NCBI RefSeq assembly: GCF_900174585.1
Contig: NZ_FWPT01000010.1
Location: 62,001-126,000 of the forward strand
DNA length: 64,000 nt
Direction of reading: 5' to 3'
Source of the DNA: Parendozoicomonas haliclonae
GTDB lineage: Bacteria > Pseudomonadota > Gammaproteobacteria > Pseudomonadales > Endozoicomonadaceae
The translations under genes and the position numbers were made by a program. A model generated the notes under the pieces. It made no database searches, had not been told where the DNA came from, and saw only the letters and a list, made by a program, of their open reading frames with translations. Below, one piece after another: positions 8,042 through 17,137 of the stretch (position 1 is its first letter; each line of letters starts with the position of its first letter).

Positions 8042-9877
8042 CTATAACCGATAATGCTGCTGCAGACTCTCTCTGGTGATAATGCCTAGGGGCTGCGGAT
8101 TGGTTTTATTATTTTTATCTGCACACACGTACAGACTGTCGATTTGCCGTGAGGTCATCAGCTCCAGCGCCTGCAGTGCTGTTGAACGCGGGGAAATAGC
8201 ACCGGTTTCCATTCTGTGTGCAGGTATCCGCATCAGATCGAGCTGGCCGGTCTTTTGATTCAGCGCCGCATCAATTAATAAATCTTCATCGGGCTGCTCC
8301 AGCAATCGCAGAGCTTCACTGCAGGCCATAATCGCTTTCGGGCGCATATCATCGTAAATAAGCAGCCATTCTGTGGAATCGATCAGTTTATCCTTGAGTG
8401 TGCTGAACGGTTGGTAACGGTCCAAAGGCAAAACCCGCGCCTCCATCATGCTCACCACACCTTCTTTTCCCAGAGCCTGACGCAGCGGATCTTTCACCCG
8501 ATCAAAACCCCAGGAGTCGAGGATTTGTTCAAACACACCCTTGTGGTTCATCAGCAGACTGGCAATCAGGGTGGCAATAACGATGGCGACCAGTGAAGGG
8601 AATAACAGCTCCGGGTTTCGGGTGAGTTCCACCACGGTTACGAGTGCCGTTAACGGAGCCTGCATAACGGCACCCATCATCGCGCTCATGCCGAGCATGA
8701 CATGAAAACCTTCATTACCGGTTTTTAGGCCAAAAGCCTGAGAGGTGAGCGTTGCCACCAGTGCACCGCCAATACCACCGATAAACAGGGTCGGGCCAAT
8801 TAATCCGCCGGGTACGCCAAGGCCAACGCTGAATGCCGTTGCTGCAAGTTTGCAGCCCAGTACGACAGCCAGAAAAAACGGCAGCTGTGATTCCTGCATC
8901 AACAGGTTAATCGTGTCATAACCCACGCCCATAATGGCAGGAGCAGGTACCGCCAGAATGCCGGTTACTGCGGCAGCCAGAAGCAGTCGAACCTTTGGAG
9001 AAAGATGAAGAGTCTTTTTATTACTGAAGGTGATCAACCGACAGAACAGTGTTCCCAGCAGTCCCATGGCAATGCCCAGCATAATCACCAGCGGAAGTTC
9101 ATCAATAGGATTCACGGTCATCGGGGGAACCTGAAAACCCTGCTGAGCTCCATAAAACCATTGGCTTAGGGTCGCGGCACAAGCGGAAGCGAGCATAATC
9201 GGCAACAGTGTTGTGACCGAAAACTCCAGTAGCAGGATTTCCAAAGCAAAGATGACACCGGCTACCGGAGTATTAAAGGCAGCCGAGATAGCAGCCGCTG
9301 CGCCGCAGGAGACCAGCAGCCGCAGACTGTTATTGGGCAGGCGCAGGCATTGACCCATCAGGCTGGCCGAGGCACCCCCAAGATGCACGGCTGGTCCTTC
9401 CCGACCAATAGAATGTCCGGTCGAGATGGCCACAGCACCGGCAAAAAACTGATTAAGAAAATTGCCCATTAATAGCCGGCCCTGGTGCCAGTCCAGACGC
9501 TCAATCACATGAACAACGCCGACCCGGTGATATTTGCGGTGGCTGAACTGGGCAATCCCGATAATCAGCACAGCACCACCGAGGGGCAGAAGCAGGCGTA
9601 CCTGCCAGGGGAGCTTTTCAAACGCCAGGCCGGTGGGGTCATTGATAAAGAGTGCCGTCAGCAGGGTAATTAATTCCCGAAACAGCGCAATCACCAACGC
9701 GGTGACAATGCCGGCAATTAAACCAAGAAGAGCGAGTTGAGGCAGGGCTTCGAGAGTCGCCAGTTTATGCCGAAAACGATTGAGATCGGGTGGGGATGGG
9801 AGCATGAATGCTTCGCAATCAGTGAGAGAGTCAATGGGTGAAGGTTTCAATTCTACCATGAAAAGTGTGGGAATCAT
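8042..9877 (-). CDS. ClC-family chloride transporter/channel with C-terminal CBS pair (ClcB-like)
   Basis: 611 residues: about 440 of ClC membrane domain, then two CBS-type segments (about residues 480-610, ending IPLGIITRESLQQHYRL-like). Signature loops are GHSIGREGPAVHLGG, which carries the gating Glu, and GLGVPGGLIGPTLFIGG. After FNTPVAGVIFALEILLLEF, the position equal to the inner proton Glu of E. coli ClcA (second E of IIEEM) is Ile, as in ClcB-type proteins. So strict 2:1 chloride/proton exchange cannot be assumed. The conserved GSGIP loop is also changed (RVGVVHV). The start could be 9877 or the internal Met at 9805; neither has a clear ribosome site. CBS domains often bind adenine nucleotides and may gate the protein. 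Confidence 0.88.
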   Translation of the reverse strand: MIPTLFMVELKPSPIDSLTDCEAFMLPSPPDLNRFRHKLATLEALPQLALLGLIAGIVTALVIALFRELITLLTALFINDPTGLAFEKLPWQVRLLLPLGGAVLIIGIAQFSHRKYHRVGVVHVIERLDWHQGRLLMGNFLNQFFAGAVAISTGHSIGREGPAVHLGGASASLMGQCLRLPNNSLRLLVSCGAAAAISAAFNTPVAGVIFALEILLLEFSVTTLLPIMLASACAATLSQWFYGAQQGFQVPPMTVNPIDELPLVIMLGIAMGLLGTLFCRLITFSNKKTLHLSPKVRLLLAAAVTGILAVPAPAIMGVGYDTINLLMQESQLPFFLAVVLGCKLAATAFSVGLGVPGGLIGPTLFIGGIGGALVATLTSQAFGLKTGNEGFHVMLGMSAMMGAVMQAPLTALVTVVELTRNPELLFPSLVAIVIATLIASLLMNHKGVFEQILDSWGFDRVKDPLRQALGKEGVVSMMEARVLPLDRYQPFSTLKDKLIDSTEWLLIYDDMRPKAIMACSEALRLLEQPDEDLLIDAALNQKTGQLDLMRIPAHRMETGAISPRSTALQALELMTSRQIDSLYVCADKNNKTNPQPLGIITRESLQQHYRL

Positions 9878-9976
9878 GCGGACGCAACCGGGATTCCTGC
9901 GATATGACTACTGCAATACCGGGGTGCCACTGTTTATAATGGCGCACACTCGAACAGTGATAACAGGTGAGGGAAC

Positions 9977-11023
9977 GTGATTAAGGCTGGCATCGTCGGT
10001 GGTACAGGGTACACAGGAATTGAGCTGCTGAGACTGTTGGTTCAGCATCCCGCTGTCCAGTTGCAGGCGATCACCTCCCGAAGCGAGGCCGGCAAGCAGG
10101 TCAGTGAACTGTTTCCCAATCTGCGCGGGCATCTGGATCTGCCATTTACCGAACCGGACGTTGAGACCCTGGCGGCCTGCGATGTGGTGTTCTTCGCGAC
10201 ACCCAATGGCGTTGCCATGAAGCAGGTGCCTGCGCTGCTGGAGCGTGGAGTGCGGGTTATTGATCTGGCGGCGGATTTTCGTATCCGTGAAGTCGGTGTC
10301 TGGGAGCAGTGGTACAAAATGCAGCATGCCTGTCCGGAACTGCTGGGCGAAGCCGTGTACGGTTTGCCGGAAGTGAACCGGGACGCTATTCGTCAGGCCC
10401 GTCTGGTCGCCAATCCTGGTTGTTACCCCACTGCGGTTCAGTTGGGCTTTAAGCCTTTGCTGGATGCAGGGCTGTTGCAGGAAGAGAGCCTGGTTGCTGA
10501 CTGTAAATCCGGTGCCAGTGGCGCGGGCCGTGGTGCCAATGTTGGTACCCTGCTTTGCGAAGCCGGGGATTCCTTTCATGCCTATGGAGTGAGTGGGCAC
10601 CGGCATCAGCCCGAGATTGAACAGGGGTTGTCGATGATGTCTGCCGGTGGCGTGAACCAGCTCACGTTTGTTCCTCATCTGCTGCCGATGATTCGTGGCA
10701 TTCATGCGACACTATACGGACGCTTAAATAACCCGGAATCACACTCTTTGGCGGATATTCAGGCCCTGTATGAACAGGCCTACGCCAATGAGCCTTTTGT
10801 TGATGTTATGCCGGAAGGCAGCTTGCCGGAGACCCGCAGCGTTCGTGGGGCAAACCACTGTCGGATCGCGGTTTATCGTCCCGGCAATAATGATACTGTT
10901 GTTGTCCTTTCGGTGATCGACAATCTGGTCAAGGGTGCTGCCGGTCAGGCCGTACAGAATATGAATATTATGTTTGACCATCCTGAAAGTGAGGGGCTGG
11001 GTCAGGTGGCTTTACTTCCTTGA
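9977..11023 (+). CDS. argC: N-acetyl-gamma-glutamyl-phosphate reductase ArgC
   Basis: 348 residues. It catalyses the NADPH-dependent reduction of N-acetylglutamyl phosphate to the semialdehyde, the third step of arginine synthesis. The Rossmann start [16 protein letters not shown], the catalytic Cys in [15 protein letters not shown] (about residue 150) and [14 protein letters not shown], with the base His in [12 protein letters not shown], are all present. The start is GTG 9977, with GGTGAGGGA a few nucleotides upstream. A TATAAT at 9935-9940 could be its -10 element. It heads the conserved series argC - coiled-coil protein - bactofilin - erpA. Confidence 0.96.
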   Translation: MIKAGIVGGTGYTGIELLRLLVQHPAVQLQAITSRSEAGKQVSELFPNLRGHLDLPFTEPDVETLAACDVVFFATPNGVAMKQVPALLERGVRVIDLAADFRIREVGVWEQWYKMQHACPELLGEAVYGLPEVNRDAIRQARLVANPGCYPTAVQLGFKPLLDAGLLQEESLVADCKSGASGAGRGANVGTLLCEAGDSFHAYGVSGHRHQPEIEQGLSMMSAGGVNQLTFVPHLLPMIRGIHATLYGRLNNPESHSLADIQALYEQAYANEPFVDVMPEGSLPETRSVRGANHCRIAVYRPGNNDTVVVLSVIDNLVKGAAGQAVQNMNIMFDHPESEGLGQVALLP

Positions 11024-11052
11024 AGCTCAACACGCCTTAGAGGATAGGTGAA

Positions 11053-11838
11053 TTGAAAAACTGGTTTCGTGGGGGCTCGAAGCAAACTGCATCGGCTGCC
11101 AACGGTGGCAAGCGATTGTTGGTGGTGCACCATGATCCGTCCCATCAGCTACGTATCAAACTGCTGGTCGGGCTGCTGTTTGTCGGTGCCGCTATTACCT
11201 GTTTTTACCTGGGTATTACCTTTGCTACCAAAGAGCTGACCATCCTGCGTTCCGAGCTGGCCAGCACAAAGGCGGAAAACGGCACGCATCTGCAGGAGCT
11301 TGATCAGCTGCAGCGCAAGGTGGCCATTCTGGAGCGCGGAGCCTGGGTCAGCCGGGAAGCCGCTGAAGAGATCCGCCTTGAGCTGGTCAAACTGAGGGAA
11401 GAGAAAAGCATTCTGTCCCGCGATCTGCGTTTCTATCGCGGGATTATGGAGCCGAAGTCCGATCAGGGTGTCAGCGTACAGAGCTTTGAGCTGCTGGCGA
11501 CGCCGGTGCCACGCAAATTCCAGTGGAAGATTGTGGTGGTGCAGAATGCCAAGGAACACAAGCAGCAGCGCGGAACTTTGCAGACCCGCATTGATGGCTT
11601 TCAAGACGGCAAAAAGGTTTCGTACACCCTCGGGCAGTTGTCCGGGATGAAAGGAAAGAACGGTCAGAGCCTTGGCTTCCAGTACTTCCAGCGTCTCCCC
11701 GGAGACAGTGCCTGGGGCACTCTGGAGTTGCCGGAAGGTTTTGAACCGGAGGCGATGGAAGTGTCGATTCAGTTGACCAGCCCGTCACGGAAGGTCATTA
11801 AAAAAACGTTTGAATGGTTTGTTGAGGAGTCTGACTAG
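11053..11838 (+). CDS. DUF6776-like single-pass membrane coiled-coil protein
   Basis: 261 residues from TTG 11053, which follows AGGATAGGTG. A short basic N-terminus and one membrane helix (about residues 34-60, LLVGLLFVGAAITCFYLGI) are followed by a heptad-rich segment of about 80 residues (LRSELASTKAENG...LVKLREEKSILSRDLRFY), then a compact domain with FQWKIVVVQNAKEHKQQ and FEPEAMEVSIQL. It occupies the place that a protein of this type holds in pseudomonads, between argC and a bactofilin gene. Three nucleotides separate it from the bactofilin, so the two are almost certainly cotranscribed. An envelope scaffold role with the bactofilin is inference. Confidence 0.8.
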   Translation: MKNWFRGGSKQTASAANGGKRLLVVHHDPSHQLRIKLLVGLLFVGAAITCFYLGITFATKELTILRSELASTKAENGTHLQELDQLQRKVAILERGAWVSREAAEEIRLELVKLREEKSILSRDLRFYRGIMEPKSDQGVSVQSFELLATPVPRKFQWKIVVVQNAKEHKQQRGTLQTRIDGFQDGKKVSYTLGQLSGMKGKNGQSLGFQYFQRLPGDSAWGTLELPEGFEPEAMEVSIQLTSPSRKVIKKTFEWFVEESD

Positions 11839-11841
11839 GGT

Positions 11842-12309
11842 ATGTGGGGTAAGAAAGATCAGGTCAAGATGGCATCAGCCAATAGTGACACAACCACGCT
11901 GATTGCTGACGGCACTGAAATTCACGGCGATATCCGCTTCCGTGGCGTGATGCATGTGGAAGGCAAGATTGAAGGCGATATCTGGGCGACTGAAGGCACT
12001 TTCCGTCTGGTCGATGGTGGCGTTGTTGAAGGTGATATCAAGGCACCTCACGTCATTATCAACGGCACCGTGAAAGGTGATGTTTACGCCACCGAAAAGC
12101 TGGAACTGGCCAGCCAGGCCGTGATTACCGGCAATGTGTATTACAACCTGATCGAAATGGTTATGGGCGCCCAGGTTAATGGCAGCCTGGAGCACTGCAG
12201 CGTGGTTCAGGAAGAGCCAAAGGCGATTGCCGCGCCATCTCGTGAAGCATCCCGTGAACAGTCACGGGAGAAAGTGGTCGAAGCTGAAGAAGCGGTTGTC
12301 GCTGACTAA
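11842..12309 (+). CDS. Bactofilin
   Basis: 155 residues. Bactofilins polymerise without nucleotide into beta-helical filaments that organise cell shape or local wall synthesis. After a short N-terminal tail the core (about residues 18-120) shows the expected six-residue periodicity of glycine and hydrophobic positions: TTLIADGTEIHGDIRF, GVMHVEGKIEGDIWA, GVVEGDIKAPHVIINGTVKGD. The tail after residue 125 is rich in Glu, Ala and Arg and includes SREASREQSREKVVEAEE, probably disordered. It starts 3 nt after the preceding membrane protein stop, so the two may form a membrane-linked filament unit. Confidence 0.92.
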   Translation: MWGKKDQVKMASANSDTTTLIADGTEIHGDIRFRGVMHVEGKIEGDIWATEGTFRLVDGGVVEGDIKAPHVIINGTVKGDVYATEKLELASQAVITGNVYYNLIEMVMGAQVNGSLEHCSVVQEEPKAIAAPSREASREQSREKVVEAEEAVVAD

Positions 12310-12394
12310 ACTGTCAGATAGATAGTTGTAATAATTGACTCATTTACTCGGATATGAGGGAATATCCGAATATGTTGTAAGGTCTGGAGGTCGA

Positions 12395-12748
12395 ATGTCT
12401 GCCGCCGAAACTTTTGTTCCGGAGCCCATTATTTTCAGCGATAGCGCTGCTGCCAAGGTGAAATCCCTGGTTGAGGAAGAGGGCAATGGCAATCTTATGC
12501 TGCGTGTTTATGTCACGGGAGGTGGCTGTTCCGGCTTTCAGTACGGCTTCAACTTCGATGAGTCCCTGGCCGAAGACGATACCGTGATTGAAAAAAGCGG
12601 TGTCCGGATGGTGGTTGACTCCATGAGCTTCCAGTATCTGGTTGGCGCTATTGTGGATTATGTGGAAGGTCTGGAAGGTTCTCGCTTTACCGTGACCAAC
12701 CCGAATGCCGCTACTACCTGTGGCTGTGGTATGAGCTTTACCGTGTAA
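12395..12748 (+). CDS. erpA: Iron-sulfur cluster insertion protein ErpA
   Basis: 117 residues from ATG 12395, which has GGAGG at 12386-12390 just upstream; an in-frame TTG at 12335 is not needed. ErpA is an A-type carrier that delivers [4Fe-4S] clusters, for example to IspG/IspH. The three cluster-binding cysteines are in [14 protein letters not shown] and at the end in [13 protein letters not shown]. It is the last gene of the argC-bactofilin series and is followed by a strong terminator. Confidence 0.96.
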   Translation: MSAAETFVPEPIIFSDSAAAKVKSLVEEEGNGNLMLRVYVTGGGCSGFQYGFNFDESLAEDDTVIEKSGVRMVVDSMSFQYLVGAIVDYVEGLEGSRFTVTNPNAATTCGCGMSFTV

Positions 12749-12773
12749 ACACACGCTGTTCTGCAGACCCTTG

Positions 12774-12803
12774 AAAACCCGGCGAATAAAGCCGGGTTTT
12801 TTT
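12774..12803. terminator. Intrinsic terminator after erpA, shared with convergent kinase gene
   Basis: AAAACCCGGC / GCCGGGTTTT around GAATAAA, then TTT on the + strand. The A-run on the left gives T residues when read leftward, so it can also stop the kinase transcript, whose stop codon overlaps it (12802-12804). Confidence 0.9.
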
Positions 12804-14025
12804 ATGTCTGAGGCTCGGATATCACCTCAAGACTTTTCAGAACCTGCTGTGCATCCAGCCTATTTTCTGGCTCCCGTCTTATCCCCGCAGCGATTAACAG
12901 CGCCAGATAAGGTTTTTTATCTGGGGCGTGGGCCAGTAATCTTGTTTCTCCCTGTTCATGGGGTGCTACGTTGCTGTGCATCCATTTTGATAGGGTGAAA
13001 CTGGTTTGCAGTAAAGCCATCTGAATATTCATGCCCATTTGACCAGGCCTGGACAGCCAGGCCTCTGGTTGATGCCAGCTCACGTATTTTGGTGGAACTT
13101 TATAGGCGGGCAGCTGTTCCCGGTTATCCACTAATCCAAAGATCTGAGCGGCTACCAGCTGGGCGGCATAACAATCGCTTTTGTCACTGTAAACAAAAAG
13201 CTGTTGGTGAGTCGGGTATTGCGCCTCGGGTGCCATATAGTAAGGCGTACCAACCTGAGGTGATCTGTGTTCGCCCTGTTCATCAAGCGTACGGGCAAAA
13301 CCGAAGTCAGTAATGACCAGGCACCCTCCGGCATTGACCAGCAAATTATCCGGCTTGATATCCCGATGAACGATCTGCTGCTGTTTCAGGTAATCCAGCC
13401 CATGAAAAAGCTCGGCCGTTTTTTGTTTGGCATACGGCAGGGAGGCATCCCGGGCCAACGCCAGTTTGTAAGGGCAGAAAGGCATAACCAGTGTTGGCAA
13501 GGGGAAGTTCCCCTGGTCGGGAATATAACCCAGCATGGCGATAATATTGGGGTGCTCAAGTTTACCGAGTATGGCAATTTCATTCTCCAGAGAACGCTTG
13601 TCTGCTCCCTCGGTTACCTGAACATCAGGTGGCGACGTGCCAAATTTCAGCATGGCCTCCCCACAGCGATCTCCGTTTTCGTGACGCTGACAGTGGATTA
13701 ACCCTGAGAACCTGCCGCCAGCTACACCTCTCACCGTTGTATACTGTGATGCCGACTTTCCCTGAATGGTGGTGTGGGGGATCTCAGAGGGGTGAGGGGA
13801 GTAACACTCGGTTAGGGTATGGGTACGGATTAAGGCCTGAATACCGTTTTTGATCTGCTCGGTATCGGGAGCGGAGTGAAGATAGAGTTCTACATCCCTG
13901 GCTTTCGTCTTGACCGTAAAACGATGAAACCGCCCCCCGGATTCTTCCCCGGCGGTAGTCTTCCCTATCCCCAGCAAGCTGGAGAGAGAGCGTCTTTTTG
14001 AGCTATCAGAGGCTGCAGCGGCCAT
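12802..14025 (-). CDS. Eukaryotic-like Ser/Thr protein kinase
   Basis: 407 residues, no membrane segment, presumably cytosolic or exported by an unseen route. The kinase domain spans about residues 95-400. Visible elements: RGVAGGRFSGLI as glycine loop, EAMLKFG with the ATP lysine, ENEIAILGKLEHPNIIAML with the helix C Glu, IVHRDIKPDNLLV, ITDFGFAR, GTPYYMAPEAQ and YSDKSDCYAAQLVAAQI. All catalytic residues are intact, so activity is expected. The N-terminal 90 residues are rich in Ser/Arg and unassigned. It sits between two core loci (erpA and argG), divergent from argG. The HRDIKPDN/DFG/APE set resembles eukaryotic kinases more than bacterial PknB-type receptors, which carry a membrane helix. 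The substrate is unknown; the PP2C enzyme encoded 5 kb away is a candidate opposing activity. Confidence 0.88.
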   Translation of the reverse strand: MAAAASDSSKRRSLSSLLGIGKTTAGEESGGRFHRFTVKTKARDVELYLHSAPDTEQIKNGIQALIRTHTLTECYSPHPSEIPHTTIQGKSASQYTTVRGVAGGRFSGLIHCQRHENGDRCGEAMLKFGTSPPDVQVTEGADKRSLENEIAILGKLEHPNIIAMLGYIPDQGNFPLPTLVMPFCPYKLALARDASLPYAKQKTAELFHGLDYLKQQQIVHRDIKPDNLLVNAGGCLVITDFGFARTLDEQGEHRSPQVGTPYYMAPEAQYPTHQQLFVYSDKSDCYAAQLVAAQIFGLVDNREQLPAYKVPPKYVSWHQPEAWLSRPGQMGMNIQMALLQTSFTLSKWMHSNVAPHEQGETRLLAHAPDKKPYLALLIAAGIRREPENRLDAQQVLKSLEVISEPQT

Positions 14026-14335
14026 AACCTTCCCTAGAGAGAAATATCCGAAAATATTCGACAGGCTCTGCTCTTGAACATTAAATCGCAGGGGTATAAT
14101 TGTCAGTTCGGCTGTCAGTGTTGTTATGGGTATTTGGTAAATTTTGCAGGGCGCACGACAGTGTGTAGGAATCCTAATAAAGATTAAAAAAAATTAAGTG
14201 GAGCTGTTTGATACGCTCGCTACAATTATCCTCTAAATAATAATGATGAAGCCGGTTTATTCTTTGGGGAATGCGTCAGGGGGCAGTTAACGCCACTGTA
14301 AAGAGCCGGGATCGGACAACGGAGTCGCTTGTCTT
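14026..14335. promoter_or_regulatory. Kinase / argG divergent intergenic region
   Basis: 310 nt without a gene. A perfect -10 hexamer TATAAT on the + strand lies at 14095-14100, with TTGAAC at 14074-14079 as possible -35 (15-bp spacer, short), which would give argG a leader of over 200 nt. I found no convincing ArgR box. The region also has to carry the leftward promoter of the kinase gene. Confidence 0.35.
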
Positions 14336-15550
14336 ATGAAAGAAATTAATAAAGTCGTGTTGGCTTACTCCGGTGGTCTGGATACGTCAGTGATCGCCAA
14401 ATGGCTGGAAGACACCTACCTCTGTGAAGTGGTGACCTTTACTGCTGATCTTGGTCAGGGAGAGGAGGTCGAGCCGGCCCGTGCCAAGGCAGAAGCACTG
14501 GGTATTAAAGAGATCTATATCGAAGATCTGCGGGAAGAGTTTGTCCGTGACTTTGTGTTCCCGATGTTCCGTGCCAATACCATCTATGAAGGTGAGTACC
14601 TGCTGGGTACCTCTATTGCCCGTCCTTTGATTGCCAAGCGGCTGGTGGAGATTGCCAGTGAGACCGGAGCCGATGCCATCTCCCATGGTGCGACCGGCAA
14701 GGGCAATGACCAGGTTCGTTTCGAGTTGGGAGCTTATGCGCTCAAGCCGGGTATTCAGGTGATTGCTCCCTGGCGGGAATGGGATCTGAACTCCCGGGCC
14801 AAGTTGCTGGCTTACTGTGATCGGCACGGCATTGAGATTCAGAAGAAGAAAGGAAAGTCACCTTATTCCATGGATGCCAACCTGCTGCATATTTCCTATG
14901 AAGGTGATCTGCTGGAAGACCCATGGAATGAGCCGGAAGAAGATATGTGGTTGTGGTCGGTATCCCCGGAAAACGCCCCGGATGAGCCCACCTATATCGA
15001 ACTCACCTACAAGTCCGGTGATATCGTCGCCATTGATGGCGTAGAGATGTCCCCAGCTACCGTGCTGGCTCATCTGAATAAGGTCGGCGGTGCCAACGGT
15101 ATTGGCCGGGTGGATATTGTTGAGAACCGTTATGTCGGCATGAAGGCCCGGGGCTGCTACGAAACCCCGGGGGGCACGATTATGCTCAAAGCGCATCGGG
15201 CTATTGAATCGATCACCCTGGACCGGGAAGCTGCCCATCTTAAGGATGAGCTGATGCCGCGCTATGCCAAGCTGATTTACAACGGCTACTGGTGGTCCCC
15301 GGAGCGGGAAATGCTGCAGGCCATGATTGATACCTCCCAGACCTATGTCAGCGGCTGTGTTCGCCTGAAGCTGTACAAAGGCAATGTGACTGTTGTGGGG
15401 CGGGAGTCGGATCTGACCCTGTTTGATGAAAGCGTGGCCACCTTTGAGGATGATGCCGGTGCCTACGATCAGAAAGACGCAGCTGGCTTTATTAAACTGA
15501 ACGCTCTGCGGATGCGGATTGCCGCCCAGAAAGGACGTAAGCTGCTCTAA
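14336..15550 (+). CDS. argG: Argininosuccinate synthase ArgG
   Basis: 404 residues, type I (short) argininosuccinate synthase. It joins citrulline and aspartate with ATP to make argininosuccinate. The ATP pyrophosphatase P-loop [18 protein letters not shown] is at the N-terminus, followed by [15 protein letters not shown] and [18 protein letters not shown] in the synthetase region. [18 protein letters not shown] lies further on. Together with argC in the same window, it marks a dispersed arginine pathway. A strong terminator follows at 15574. Confidence 0.97.
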   Translation: MKEINKVVLAYSGGLDTSVIAKWLEDTYLCEVVTFTADLGQGEEVEPARAKAEALGIKEIYIEDLREEFVRDFVFPMFRANTIYEGEYLLGTSIARPLIAKRLVEIASETGADAISHGATGKGNDQVRFELGAYALKPGIQVIAPWREWDLNSRAKLLAYCDRHGIEIQKKKGKSPYSMDANLLHISYEGDLLEDPWNEPEEDMWLWSVSPENAPDEPTYIELTYKSGDIVAIDGVEMSPATVLAHLNKVGGANGIGRVDIVENRYVGMKARGCYETPGGTIMLKAHRAIESITLDREAAHLKDELMPRYAKLIYNGYWWSPEREMLQAMIDTSQTYVSGCVRLKLYKGNVTVVGRESDLTLFDESVATFEDDAGAYDQKDAAGFIKLNALRMRIAAQKGRKLL

Positions 15551-15573
15551 CGTCGCCGTTAGGCAGGCTATAC

Positions 15574-15604
15574 AAAACGGGATGCTTTCGAGCATCCCGT
15601 TTTA
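15574..15604 (+). terminator. Intrinsic terminator after argG
   Basis: ACGGGATGCT / AGCATCCCGT, 10 bp perfect, extended by AAA/TTT, with a TTCG tetraloop and T-rich 3' side (TTTTATTTT). Confidence 0.92.
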
Positions 15605-15684
15605 TTTTGCAGGAAATTAAGGAACTGTCGGTCAGTAATACTGTCCGAGTTGTTTTAGAAGAGCCATTGGATAAGGAGTGTCCA

Positions 15685-17085
15685 GTGCTGAAATTCCCGG
15701 TTTTCCAGATGGGCGGAAAGACTGTCGATATGTCGGACTGCTCTGCCAGCGATAAAGAATGCCTGACCGCGTTCTTTATCAAGACCCCAGAGACCCAGAC
15801 GCTGTCATTGCCACTTATGAGTGTGCCGGCTGAGATTCCCGTTCTGACCCAGCAGATATCCGGTTGCTCGGTTATCAGTGAAGCAGATAATCCCCCTGAT
15901 CATGATGATGACTCCGGCTTTGGTGAGGGGGAGAGTGAGCCTTTATCGCCGACAGAGTCCCAGATGAGCTTCAGTATCGCCAGTGTGGAGCTAGAGAAGA
16001 AAACTCTCGATCTGGATATTGATCTTATGCATATGGAGCTGGATCGGGCCCTGCGTGATAAAAAAACGGCCGATGCCCGAGGTATTCTCCATAAAGCCAT
16101 TGAAACTGTCGTCAATAGTGGTCAGACCATCTGGCCTGAGCAGATGCACTTGATGGCGGCCAGAGTCGTGCAGGCTGAAGGCGATCATAACCTGACCCTG
16201 AGACTCTTAGAGCGCGTCAGGCCCTGTCCGGAAAGTGAATGCTGTCGTGGGTTCTCATTAATTCACCAGAGGTATTTTCAGGATGCCTAGCAATGTTTTC
16301 AGGCATTAAAATCTCAACCTCTTTCTGATGCGATGTTGCGGGATGTCGAATTTGGCCTGATTAAGTCTGCCAAAGGGTGTGGCTCTGAGGTCTGTGCTCA
16401 GGTTTTACGACAGAGTCCGCTTTTGAATGACCCCAACCAAAAAAGTCACTATATCCAGATTCTAAAAATCCAGCTTTTGGCGATTTCAGGAGACGTTTCT
16501 ACCGCTCAGCAAAGAGCAAAGGGGCTCCCGCAAGGCTGGAAGAAAATAATTGATGCGTTGTTTAACAGCCGTCAGTACCAAAAGCTAATCGCCTTTCAGC
16601 TAGAGCCGGGTGCCAGTATTGAGGATCAGGCAGAGTTTTGTTTTTACAAGGCAATGGCTCTGCATAATCTGGCGTTTCGGGATGTGAAATACAACAAAGG
16701 CAGAATGTCCGAAGAGTTTGTAAAGCGATTGCAGGTTATGTTGAGTTGGGCAGACGCCCTTTGCAAAGACAGTATTCGACTGAGTTATAACCATAAGGCC
16801 TTGTCCCAGCGTGCCCATATTCTCGGTTTGAAAGCCGAGCTGGTGCTGGATGACGAAACCTATGATGACCTTCTCGATGAGCAGAGTCTGTATTTTGAAC
16901 TGGCTAATGCCGCAGATCCCGATCGAAAATTACGCCAGAAAGGACGCTGTCAGGAATGGCGCTCCGATGAGCATTGGGCCAAAGGGGTACTGGCAGACAG
17001 AAGGCGGGCATTAAAACGAGATCAGCGTCATAAGCCTTATGATCGTGATGAGCGCCGTATAAGGAAAAAGCCCGGAAGGCGTTGA
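15685..17085 (+). pseudogene. Helical-repeat type protein interrupted by an in-frame amber codon
   Basis: Two open frames, ending at 16290 and beginning again after it, lie in the same reading frame and are separated only by TAG at 16288-16290. Across the stop the reading is RYFQDA-stop-QCFQALKSQ, which looks like one continuous helical repeat, so a point mutation of CAG, AAG, TGG or similar is the simplest cause. The start is GTG 15685, with AAGGAG at 15673-15678 and a 6-nt spacer. Intact, it would be about 466 residues. The N-terminal third is acidic (DHDDDSGFGEGESEPLSPTESQ), and the rest has alternating amphipathic helices suggestive of TPR-like repeats. The tail is strongly basic (RRALKRDQRHKPYDRDERR). 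I recognise no named family. It lies between argG and acs, among other accessory genes of this window. Readthrough or truncated function cannot be excluded. Confidence 0.7.
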
Positions 17086-17108
17086 TTTTATCAATCACCC
17101 CACCGGGC
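17065..17108 (-). terminator. Likely terminator for acs, overlapping the end of the amber-split gene
   Basis: Read leftward, GCCCGG and CCGGGC form a stem with a 27-nt loop that itself contains a short GATT/AATC pairing, and TTTTT follows. It lies 30 nt beyond the acs stop and overlaps the last codons of the opposing gene. Confidence 0.6.
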
Positions 17109-17137
17109 CTTTGGAGAGTCAGTGACTCTGACTTTTA

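Noticed and set aside
14026-14335. ArgR operator ahead of argG
   Set aside because: AT-rich stretches are present, but none fits the paired TGAAT-ATTCA pattern of Arg boxes.
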